Shown here in pieces: positions 1 to 6,601 of a stretch of DNA of 16,184 bases. The DNA comes from Belnapia sp. GTDB taxonomy: Bacteria; Pseudomonadota; Alphaproteobacteria; Acetobacterales; Acetobacteraceae. The position numbers and the translations under genes were made by a program. The stretch is taken from contig JAQGIA010000056.1 of the NCBI GenBank assembly GCA_028291445.1, forward strand, positions 1 to 16,184, in the 5' to 3' direction. The notes below the pieces were generated by a model that saw only the letters and a list, made by a program, of their open reading frames with translations, made no database searches and was not told the DNA's origin. How positions within the stretch are numbered: the first letter of the stretch is position 1; each line of letters opens with the position of its first letter.

Positions 1-861
1 GGCGAAGGGGGCGACCAGTCCCTCCCGGACGACCAGCAACTCGCCATCCAGCACCGCGTGAAAGTCCATGGCGGCCAGGATTTCCGGGAAACTCGCAGAG
101 ATATCCTCGCCGCCGCGGCTCCAGATCCGCTTGCCGCCAGGCCCGGCGGTCAGCTGGACGCGGATGCCATCCCATTTCCATTCCGCCCGCCAGGCCGCCG
201 GGTCGAGCGCGGCGAGGTCCTTGTCCTCAAGGGGATGCGCCAGCATCAGCGGGCGGAAGACCGGCGCATCGCGCGGGTCGGGCATCGCCGCCCGGCCCTC
301 CAGCCAATCGAAGATCGGGCCATAGGGCGGCGGGATGCCGTGCCAGAGTTCCTCCAGCGCCTCGACCGGCTGGCCGGACCATTCGGCCAGCGCCACCCTC
401 GCCAACCGGCCGGATACGCCGACGCGGAGCCCGCCGGTGATCAGCTTGATCAGCGCCAGCCGGCCGCTGGCATCCAGCGTGTCCAGCCAGCCGGCGATTA
501 CTGCCGGCAGCTCGGGTTTGGCGGTGGCTTCCAGCGCCTCCACCACCTCCGCCAGGGTCGGCGGCGGGGCGTTGACGCCGGTGCGGGTGGGCCAGATCAG
601 CGCCACGGTCTCCGCCAGATCCCCCACGTAGTCGTGGCTGAGGGCGAGCAGCACCGGGTCGGTCCGGGCCGCCGCCAGGTCGCGGATCATCGCCGGCTTG
701 GCGACGGTGAAGCGCAGCTCCTCGGTCAGCGCGGCGAGGCCGATGCCGCGATCCGGGTCCGGCTGGGTGGCGAACCAGTCCCCCAGCAGGGCGAGCTTGG
801 CATTGCGCCCGGGGGTGAAGATCAACCGCTCCAGCAGGTCGGCGAAGGCCGGCAGGCTCAT
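1..861 (-). CDS. ATP-dependent DNA ligase, N-terminal 287 residues (continues past left edge)
   Basis: The reading frame starts at the ATG at 861 and stays open to the window edge, so the C-terminal part of the adenylation domain and the OB-fold are missing. It opens MSLPAFADLLERL and has an all-helical N-terminal DNA-binding-like region (about residues 1-190), then FRPLMLAHPL, then motif I at residues 227-234 (EWKWDGIR), where K229 should be the adenylated lysine. SRGGEDIS (248-255) and VLDGEL (270-275) fit motifs Ia and III. These ligases seal nicks using ATP via an enzyme-AMP intermediate, probably in a repair role beside the NAD-dependent replicative LigA. The start overlaps the upstream exonuclease stop as ATGA, implying translational coupling. 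In known genomes this ligase sits with an exonuclease, a DEXH helicase and a phosphoesterase (the LPDE cassette); the helicase would be expected just beyond the left edge, which is inference. Confidence 0.92.
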   Translation of the reverse strand, partial: MSLPAFADLLERLIFTPGRNAKLALLGDWFATQPDPDRGIGLAALTEELRFTVAKPAMIRDLAAARTDPVLLALSHDYVGDLAETVALIWPTRTGVNAPPPTLAEVVEALEATAKPELPAVIAGWLDTLDASGRLALIKLITGGLRVGVSGRLARVALAEWSGQPVEALEELWHGIPPPYGPIFDWLEGRAAMPDPRDAPVFRPLMLAHPLEDKDLAALDPAAWRAEWKWDGIRVQLTAGPGGKRIWSRGGEDISASFPEILAAMDFHAVLDGELLVVREGLVAPFA

Positions 862-1958
862 GGCGCGGCCAAGCCTTCAGCGGGGGGGCCTTCAGGGGGG
901 GGGCCTTCGGGGGCGGCGGCGCCATCGGTTGCTGCCGGCGGCAGCGCGTCATCCTCGTCTTCGCCGAGGCCGACCAGGTGCAGCGCGCGGCCATGGATGC
1001 CGCGCAGGCCGAGCGCATGGATCAGCGCATCGTCGCGGCCATGGGTGACCCAGACCTCGGGCGCGCCGGTCTCGTCGATGGTCCGGTTCAGCGCGTCCCA
1101 ATCGGCATGGTCGCTGATCACCATGGGCAACTCGACGCCCCGGGTCCGGGCGCGCTGGCGCACCTGCATCCAGCCGCTGGCGACGGCGGTGACCGGCTCG
1201 GCCAAGCGGCGGGCCCAGCGGTCGGCGATGGCCGAGGGCGGGGCCAGGACGATGGCGCCCTTGAGCTCGGCCTTGTTGGCGACGGTCGCGGGACGAAGCT
1301 CGCCGAGCGGGATGCCCCAATCCTCGTACAGCCGGCAGAGCGTCTGCTGCGCCCCATGCAGATGGATCGGCCGGTCCCAGCCGGCGGCGCGCAGCAGGGT
1401 GATCAGCCGCTGGCACTTCCCCAGCGCGTAGCAGCCGACGACATGGGTGCGCTCGGGGAAAAGGATGAGGCTGCGGAGCAGCTTGGCCACCTCCTGGGCC
1501 GGCGGCGGATGGCGGAAGACCGGCAGGGCAAAGGTCGCCTCAGTGACGAAGACGTCGCAGGCCACCGGCTCGAAGGGCGCGCAGGTGGCATCTGACTGAC
1601 GCTTGTAGTCGCCCGAGACCACCGCCCGGCTGCCGCGCCAATCGAGCACCACCTGGGCAGAGCCGAGCACGTGCCCGGCCGGGACCAGGCGCAGCGCGAC
1701 CTCGCCCAGCTGCAGCGTTTCGCCATAGCGCAGCGGCTGCTGGCGAACACCGGCGCCGGCGCCCATCCGGGCCCGCATGATGGCCAGCGTCTCCGGCGTG
1801 GCGAGCACCGCGGCATGGCCGGGGCGGGCATGGTCGGCATGGCCATGGGTGATGACGGCGCGGTCCACCGGCCGCACGGGGTCGATGAAGCAGCCGGCGG
1901 GTTCGCAGAACAGCCCCTCGGGGGTGGGGCGTAGCCAGGTTTCGGGATGGGGGGACAC
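858..1958 (-). CDS. ligase-associated DNA repair exonuclease (metallo-beta-lactamase fold, beta-CASP-like)
   Basis: The 366-residue product carries the metal-binding motif THGHADHARPGH (residues 37-48: H38, H40, D42, H43), a second metal ligand region AGHVLGS (H96) and SGDYK (D117), and late motifs SDHADW (H284) and VTHGRDD. This matches the family annotated as ligase-associated DNA damage response exonuclease, thought to process DNA ends for the adjacent ATP-dependent ligase. The frame stays open far upstream, but family similarity begins at ETWLRPTPEGLFCEP. I therefore place the start at the GTG at 1958; no ATG is suitably placed and the upstream Shine-Dalgarno is weak, so the start is uncertain. 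The last 30 or so residues are an acidic, then Pro/Gly-rich tail made from a short tandem repeat, longer than the family usually has. The stop overlaps the ligase start (ATGA). Confidence 0.9.
   Translation of the reverse strand: MSPHPETWLRPTPEGLFCEPAGCFIDPVRPVDRAVITHGHADHARPGHAAVLATPETLAIMRARMGAGAGVRQQPLRYGETLQLGEVALRLVPAGHVLGSAQVVLDWRGSRAVVSGDYKRQSDATCAPFEPVACDVFVTEATFALPVFRHPPPAQEVAKLLRSLILFPERTHVVGCYALGKCQRLITLLRAAGWDRPIHLHGAQQTLCRLYEDWGIPLGELRPATVANKAELKGAIVLAPPSAIADRWARRLAEPVTAVASGWMQVRQRARTRGVELPMVISDHADWDALNRTIDETGAPEVWVTHGRDDALIHALGLRGIHGRALHLVGLGEDEDDALPPAATDGAAAPEGPPPEGPPAEGLAAP
874..918. repeat. 15-bp tandem repeat with G7, G9 and G5 runs
   Basis: Three head-to-tail 15-base units (874-888, 889-903, 904-918) start with CCTTC and run into G tracts of 7 (882-888), 9 (895-903) and 5 (909-913). 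They lie in the last codons of the exonuclease gene and encode a repeated EGPP(A/P) pentapeptide on the minus strand. The unit length is a multiple of three, so unit gain or loss would keep frame, whereas slippage inside a G run would not. Confidence 0.85.
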
Positions 1959-2282
1959 GGGTGCATCGGCCTGCTGTTGCGGTCCAACGGCTGGCGTCGT
2001 GGCCGGTTGCGATGATGGCCATGCGGCGCGCCCAAAGCCAGGGGTACGCTCAAAGCTTGGGAACCTCTGGATTCGCCCGACGAACAAATCACCCGCCGGC
2101 GCGTTGCAACCGGACCAGCCGATGCGAGGCCGCATGCCCCCTGCCCCAGCCGAAGGCCCGGAGCCTACTCCTAGGCCTAGCCCTGGCCCGGAACGCCCGC
2201 TCGAGCCGCCGATCGAGGTACCCGGCACCGCGCCGGCACCGCCGACGCCATTGCCCCCTCTCCCCCAGTCCCAAGGATAACG
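1959..2282. other. divergent intergenic region between exonuclease and unknown genes
   Basis: This 324-base interval separates the minus-strand exonuclease from the plus-strand 149-residue gene, so it should hold promoters for both. I could not find a convincing -35/-10 pair on either strand. A mildly less GC-rich stretch lies at about 2041-2095. The right half (2134-2280) reads as a proline-rich micro-ORF, listed separately. Confidence 0.5.
2134..2280 (+). CDS. possible 48-residue proline-rich small protein
   Basis: From the ATG at 2134 the frame encodes about 48 residues, nearly 40% proline, with phrases such as PEPTPRPSPGPERP, PIEVPG and PPTPLPPLP, and almost no hydrophobic core. GAGG at 2126-2129 gives a close Shine-Dalgarno match; an in-frame ATG at 2122 is an alternative. 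The stop TAA (2278-2280) is only two bases before the next gene, and that gene's AAGGA ribosome site overlaps the last codons, which suggests coupling. G/C at third positions is about two thirds, lower than neighbouring genes, partly because of repeated CCT proline codons. It could also be an untranslated C-rich leader, so this is a tentative call with no recognised family. Confidence 0.4.
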   Translation: MPPAPAEGPEPTPRPSPGPERPLEPPIEVPGTAPAPPTPLPPLPQSQG

Positions 2283-2732
2283 ATGCCCATGCCAAGCTGG
2301 ACCACGGTGACCGACCCGGTGGCGGAAGCGGCGCTGCTGCCCGCCTGGTTCGCCCAGCGGATGCTGGGTGCGCGCCAGGGCAATTTCGGCCTGATGCTCT
2401 CGACCGGCGACGTGCTGCGGGTGGCGGCGCTGCGGGCGGTGCACCTGGGCCCGGACGGCAGCGTGCTGCTCGACCTGCGGCTGCATCATGCGGGGGTGCC
2501 GGAGGGCGTCGACCTTGCCTGGCAGACCCGCCACTACCTCGGCGCGCCGCTGCCGGAGGCGGCGGAGGCGACCGTCAACATGGCCCAGGTCATCTGCGCG
2601 GTCGCCTTCACCCGGACGGCGGAGGCGGCCGGCTCGCCCGAGGCGATGGCGAGCGACGCGGCGGTCACCGCCACCGTGAGCGAGATCCGCGAGGCGGCCG
2701 AGACCGCGGCCGAGCGGCAGACCATCGACTGA
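2283..2732 (+). CDS. hypothetical protein, 149 residues
   Basis: I do not recognise a family. The start ATG at 2283 has a clear AAGGA five bases upstream (2273-2277). The protein begins MPMPSWTTVTDPVAEAALL and contains a middle part that reads as an alternating beta-like segment (GDVLRVAALRAVHLGPDGSVLLDLRLHH split by short turns, residues about 40-68). It ends in an alanine/glutamate-rich helix (about residues 115-149). There is no signal peptide, membrane segment, cysteine cluster or catalytic motif. Third-position composition is strongly G/C, supporting real coding. It follows the proline-rich micro-ORF by two bases and converges on the diguanylate cyclase, whose stop lies 37 bases away. 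Confidence 0.8.
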   Translation: MPMPSWTTVTDPVAEAALLPAWFAQRMLGARQGNFGLMLSTGDVLRVAALRAVHLGPDGSVLLDLRLHHAGVPEGVDLAWQTRHYLGAPLPEAAEATVNMAQVICAVAFTRTAEAAGSPEAMASDAAVTATVSEIREAAETAAERQTID

Positions 2733-2769
2733 ACCCTGCCTTGCGGTTCGTCACCAGCGGCCGCAGGGG

Positions 2770-4329
2770 TCAGTCCCCGGCCTCCGAGCATTCCACCACG
2801 GCCTCGTGCCGGGCCGGCGCCTGGCGTTGGCTGATTTTCTGCCGCTTGACCTCATAAAGCCCGGCATCGGCGAGGGCGATCGCCGCCTCGAGGGTCACGG
2901 CATCGCGCGGCAGCAGCGCGAAGCCCATGCTGCAGCCGAGCCGCACCGGGCCCGCCGGGGTCGGTACGCCATCCCACAGCATGGCATTCAGCCGGGCCCC
3001 GACCTCCTGGGCGGCATGGCCGACCCGGCCCATCGGCCCGGGCAGCACCAGCAGGAATTCGTCGCCGCCCAGCCGCACCGCCGCGTCCTCGGCGCGCAGG
3101 TAGCGCTGCAGCCAGGTGCCGATGCAGCGCAGCACCGCATCGCCCGCGGCATGGCCATGGGTGTCGTTGATCGGCTTGAAGCCATCGAGATCGAGCGCCA
3201 CCACGGCGCAGCTGCGGGCGAGGTCCGGTCGCGCCTCCTGCCAGGCAGCGAGGCCGGCGCGGTTCAGCAGCCCGGTCAGCGGGTCCCGCCAGGCCTGGTC
3301 GCGCAGCCGCTCCAGCCGGCCGGCCACGTCGCGCTCCGCGGTGCCGCCGAGCACGCGCTGGACGGCCGCGCCGATCCGGCCGGCGTTCCAGCCGGCCAGC
3401 AGGCCGCCGATGCCGGCGATGCCGCAGGTGCCGAGCCCGAGCCAGAGGCCGAAGGACCAAAGTGCCGCCAGCACCGCTGTCCGGTCCCGCTGCGCCACCA
3501 CCACCCAGCCGAGGCTGGGCCGCTCGCTGCCGCCATCCGCCTTGGCGAAGGCGATGATCGCGGGGGTTTGGTCCGGCATCGCCGCTTCCTGCCAGCCTGC
3601 CTGGCCCGGCGGGATGGGCAGCAGCCAGGGCCGGCCGCGCTCGCCTTCCGGTCCGAGCAGCACCATCGTGTCGGCCCCCAGCACCCGCAGCTGCGGCGCC
3701 GGGTGCCAGGGCGACAGGCCGATCAGTTCGCGCCGGACGCCCTCGGCCCAACGCCAGGTCAGATGGCCGGAGATCACCCCGATGACCCGGCCATCCGCCG
3801 CATGCACCGGGGCCGCGGCATCGACGAAATAGGCATCGGCACCGCCGCCCTGATCCTGCGGCAGCAGCTTGGCCAGCAGCACCGCCGGATGGACGTCGCC
3901 GAGATGCAGGCCGGCCAGGCCGGGGCCGAACCACGGCCGGCTGGACACGTCGATGCCTTCGAGCAGCCCGCCGGTCGCGGCGATGACGCGGCCATCGGTG
4001 CCGGTGAAGCCGATCCAGGAAAAGGTGGGCGAGCGGGTGCGGAGATCCTCGAGCAGCCGGCGCGCCATGGCCGGATCCGCCGGCTGCCGTTCGAAGGCTT
4101 CGAAGCGGGCCAGCAGGCCGACGTCACTGGCCCAGGCGGCCAGGCCGGAATCGAGCCGATCGGCCATGGTCCTGGCATAGCCGGCGAGGCCAGCCCCCGC
4201 CTCCGCCACCAGGCGCTGGCGTTCCGCCCGCAGCAGCAGCCCGGATCCGGCCATGCCGACGATGGCGCAGATCGCCGCGACGGACAGGCCCTGGCGCAAG
4301 CCCGGTCCGAACCATGGTCTGCGGCTCAT
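2770..4329 (-). CDS. membrane-anchored diguanylate cyclase with periplasmic Cache-like sensor domain
   Basis: The 519-residue protein has a transmembrane segment at about residues 14-33, an extracytoplasmic domain of about 250 residues resembling dCache (SWIGFTGTDGRVIAAT and SSRPWFGPGLAG are typical elements), a second membrane segment at about 286-311, and a C-terminal GGDEF domain. The active-site motif GGDEF is intact (about 421-425), and RAED five residues before it (about 412-415) is a canonical inhibitory I-site. It should therefore make cyclic di-GMP from two GTP and be product-inhibited; the DLDGFKPINDTHGHAAGD segment supports this. No EAL domain follows. The start could be the ATG at 4329 or the GTG at 4332 directly before it; I prefer ATG. 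It is transcribed alone, divergent from the monooxygenase. The sensed ligand is not readable from sequence. Confidence 0.93.
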   Translation of the reverse strand: MSRRPWFGPGLRQGLSVAAICAIVGMAGSGLLLRAERQRLVAEAGAGLAGYARTMADRLDSGLAAWASDVGLLARFEAFERQPADPAMARRLLEDLRTRSPTFSWIGFTGTDGRVIAATGGLLEGIDVSSRPWFGPGLAGLHLGDVHPAVLLAKLLPQDQGGGADAYFVDAAAPVHAADGRVIGVISGHLTWRWAEGVRRELIGLSPWHPAPQLRVLGADTMVLLGPEGERGRPWLLPIPPGQAGWQEAAMPDQTPAIIAFAKADGGSERPSLGWVVVAQRDRTAVLAALWSFGLWLGLGTCGIAGIGGLLAGWNAGRIGAAVQRVLGGTAERDVAGRLERLRDQAWRDPLTGLLNRAGLAAWQEARPDLARSCAVVALDLDGFKPINDTHGHAAGDAVLRCIGTWLQRYLRAEDAAVRLGGDEFLLVLPGPMGRVGHAAQEVGARLNAMLWDGVPTPAGPVRLGCSMGFALLPRDAVTLEAAIALADAGLYEVKRQKISQRQAPARHEAVVECSEAGD

Positions 4330-4384
4330 CACAGCATTCCGATCATTGCAAGAGGCTCACCTATAACACCTCGCGCAGCATTCT

Positions 4385-4414
4385 ATTGTAGGTTGCATAA
4401 AATTGCGCCGACAA
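4385..4414 (-). promoter_or_regulatory. candidate sigma70-type promoter of the diguanylate cyclase gene
   Basis: Reading the minus strand, TTGTCG (4414-4409) and TACAAT (4390-4385) are separated by 18 bases and lie about 55 bases before the ATG. The -35 element sits inside the inverted repeat TTGCG-N7-CGCAA at 4403-4419, a plausible operator. This rests on pattern match only. Confidence 0.4.
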
Positions 4415-4520
4415 CGCAAATTAATCGATTGACGAAAATCCACAACCTTAACGTGCAGACTGCAGGCGGATCAAATGCCCCGGCCTTTGCGGCCGATCCA
4501 CTCCCGGGGATATCCTATGC

Positions 4521-4542
4521 CAGGATCAGGGTCAGGATCAGG
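4521..4542. repeat. short direct repeat upstream of the monooxygenase gene
   Basis: CAGGATCAGG occurs at 4521-4530 and again at 4533-4542, a 12-base period, ending about 60 bases before the monooxygenase start. Its position in a 5' leader or promoter-proximal region makes a regulator site possible, but it may be a chance tandem duplication. Confidence 0.5.
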
Positions 4543-4602
4543 CGACGGGACGGCCGGAGACGGCCATCGCGCCCGGCGCCGGCCCATAGGGAGGAAAACA
4601 CC

Positions 4603-6258
4603 ATGGCCGTCTCGCAGCTCTCACCGGTCGATGCCGCCAGCAGCGACGTCTCGGGGGCCCCGGCGCTGGATCACGATGCGATCATCATCGGGGCCGGCAT
4701 GTCCGGCATGTATCAGCTCCACCGGCTGCGCGAGCTGGGCCTTAAGGTGCGGGTCTTCGAGGCCGGCTCGGGGGTCGGGGGCACCTGGTACTGGAACCGT
4801 TACCCCGGCGCCCGCTTCGATTCCGAGAGCTATTCCTATGGCTATTCCTTTTCCCCGGAATTGCTGGCGGAATGGGACTGGTCCGAGCATTTCGCGCCGC
4901 AGCCGGAGACGCTGCGCTACCTCAACCACGTCGCCGACCGCTTCGACCTGCGGCGCGACATGCGCTTCCACAGCCGGGTGACGGCGGCGCATTACGATGA
5001 AGCGCTGCGCGGCTGGGCGGTGACGCTGGAGGATGGCAGCCGGCATACGGCGCGCTTCCTGATCACCGCCATCGGCCCGCTCTCGGCCCCGACCCTGCCG
5101 CGCATCCCCGGCATCGAGAGCTTTACCGGCCAGTCCTGCCACACCGCCCGTTGGCCGCATGAGCCGGTGAGCTTTGCCGGCAAGCGGGTGGCCGTCATCG
5201 GCACCGGCGCGACCGGTATCCAGACCATCCAGGAAGTGGCCAAGACCGCGGCGACGCTGACCATCTTCCAGCGCACCCCCAATTGGTGCGCGCCGCTGCA
5301 TAACCGGCCCATCTCCAAGGATGAGATGGCGACCATCCGGGCCGGCTACCCGGAAATGTTCCGCCGCTGCCAGGAGACCTTCTCCTGCTTCCTGCACACG
5401 CCGGACCCGCGCGGCACCTTCGAGGTGACCGAGGCGGAACGCGAGGCCTTCCTCGAGGAGCTTTATGCCTCGCCCGGCTTCGGCATCTGGGTCGGCAATT
5501 TCCGCGACTACCTGGTCGACCGGGAGGCGAATGCGGTGGTCAGCGACTTCGTCGCCCGCAAGATCCGCCAGCGGGTGAAGGATCCGGCGGTGGCGGAGAA
5601 GCTGATCCCGACCAACCATGGCTTCGGCACCCGCCGGGTACCGCTCGAGACCCGCTACTACGAGGTCTACAACCAGCCCAACGTCCGGCTGGTCGATCTG
5701 CGGGAGACGCCGATCGAGGCGATCACCCCGGCCGGCATCCTGACCAGTGCCGGCGAGCAGGCCTTCGACATGATCATCTACGCGACCGGCTTCGATGCCA
5801 TCACCGGCAGCTTCGACCGGATCGACATCCGCGGCCTGGACGGCGTGCAGCTGAAGGAGAGCTGGGCGGGCGGGCCGCAGACCTTCCTCGGCGTCATGGT
5901 CGAGGGCTTTCCCAACATGGCGATGCTGATGGGCCCGCATACCGCGCTCGGCAATATCCCGCGCAGCATCGAGTACAACGTGGAATGGGTAACCGGGCTG
6001 GTCCGCCACATGCGCGACCACGGGCTGACCCGGGCGGATGCGCGGCCGGAGGCGGTGGCGGCCTGGACCGAGCATGTCAAATCGATCGGTGCCGGGCTGC
6101 TCTCGAACGAGGTGAATTCCTGGTTCACCGGATACAACAGCAACGTCGACGGCAAGCAGACCCGCATCATCGCCCGCTACAGCGGCAGCGCCCCGGATTA
6201 TCGGGCCTGGTGCGACGCGGTGGCGGCCAAAGGCTACCCGGAGTTGCTGCTCGACTGA
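4603..6258 (+). CDS. Baeyer-Villiger monooxygenase (FAD- and NADPH-dependent, cyclohexanone/phenylacetone monooxygenase type)
   Basis: The 551-residue flavoprotein has an FAD Rossmann motif GAGMSG (residues 30-35), then GGTWYWNRYPGARFDSES (59-76), the conserved region after the first Rossmann motif. The type I BVMO fingerprint FxGxxxHxxxWP follows as FTGQSCHTARWP (174-185), then the NADPH-binding GTGATG (200-205) and a late YATGFD motif. Such enzymes insert one oxygen next to a ketone carbonyl, giving an ester or lactone. The length is typical. The frame is open far upstream, but the ATG at 4603 is fixed by a strong AGGGAGGA at 4588-4594 and by where family similarity begins. No esterase, lactonase or alcohol dehydrogenase lies beside it, so the substrate cannot be deduced. 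It appears monocistronic, ending in a strong hairpin. Confidence 0.95.
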   Translation: MAVSQLSPVDAASSDVSGAPALDHDAIIIGAGMSGMYQLHRLRELGLKVRVFEAGSGVGGTWYWNRYPGARFDSESYSYGYSFSPELLAEWDWSEHFAPQPETLRYLNHVADRFDLRRDMRFHSRVTAAHYDEALRGWAVTLEDGSRHTARFLITAIGPLSAPTLPRIPGIESFTGQSCHTARWPHEPVSFAGKRVAVIGTGATGIQTIQEVAKTAATLTIFQRTPNWCAPLHNRPISKDEMATIRAGYPEMFRRCQETFSCFLHTPDPRGTFEVTEAEREAFLEELYASPGFGIWVGNFRDYLVDREANAVVSDFVARKIRQRVKDPAVAEKLIPTNHGFGTRRVPLETRYYEVYNQPNVRLVDLRETPIEAITPAGILTSAGEQAFDMIIYATGFDAITGSFDRIDIRGLDGVQLKESWAGGPQTFLGVMVEGFPNMAMLMGPHTALGNIPRSIEYNVEWVTGLVRHMRDHGLTRADARPEAVAAWTEHVKSIGAGLLSNEVNSWFTGYNSNVDGKQTRIIARYSGSAPDYRAWCDAVAAKGYPELLLD

Positions 6259-6601
6259 ATCAAGGCCCGCCACGGTATTGAACGGCCGAGGCGAGACCAC
6301 GATCGGGTCGCCTCGGCCGTTCACTTCGTTGCGTGATATGAACATCTCTCTTGGCGGGATTGTAATTGGCCGCTATTCAATCCGTACGGTCAGTTGAAGG
6401 TCTCTGTTGTACGTCAAGTCTTCTCAGCTTGATTGCAATCGCGCCGGGTATATGGCCTGAATGCGACAACCCAAGGTCGCTGGGGCTGGAGCTTGAAAGA
6501 TGCGAGAGCGAGGGCTTGCTCAGGGCTCGGCATATGGTCAGACGCATGTGGCATCTCCTCGCGGTTCCTCATCGGATCAATGTGTTACAATCCATGTGGC
6601 A
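6259..6601. other. intergenic region upstream of the hybrid kinase
   Basis: This 343-base interval holds the monooxygenase hairpin on its left. The remainder is less GC-rich than the genes around it and shows no coding signal: G/C at third positions in the frame leading into the kinase is only about 40% before 6602 and rises sharply after it. TACAAT at 6586-6591, ten bases before the kinase ATG, resembles a -10 element, but no matching -35 was found. Confidence 0.5.
6279..6323 (+). terminator. perfect 16-bp hairpin downstream of the monooxygenase
   Basis: TGAACGGCCGAGGCGA (6279-6294) and its exact reverse complement (6308-6323) flank a 13-base loop, starting about 20 bases after the stop codon. 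No T-run follows, so it may act as a stem-only terminator or as an mRNA 3'-end stabiliser. Confidence 0.7.

Noticed and set aside
58..1431. 457-residue plus-strand frame opposite the ligase and exonuclease
   Set aside because: Shadow frame; the minus strand shows ligase motif I and the MBL metal-binding motif.
2734..2768. CCCTGC/GCAGGG hairpin between the convergent unknown gene and cyclase
   Set aside because: Only six base pairs around a 23-base loop; too weak to call a terminator.
2806..4602. Very long plus-strand open frame running from 2806 into the monooxygenase
   Set aside because: The part before 4603 is antisense to the diguanylate cyclase and crosses the AT-rich divergent promoter region; monooxygenase similarity and a strong ribosome site begin at 4603.
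4621..6345. 574-residue minus-strand frame opposite the monooxygenase
   Set aside because: Arg/Gly/His-rich shadow translation with no family motifs, fully antisense to a gene with intact motifs.
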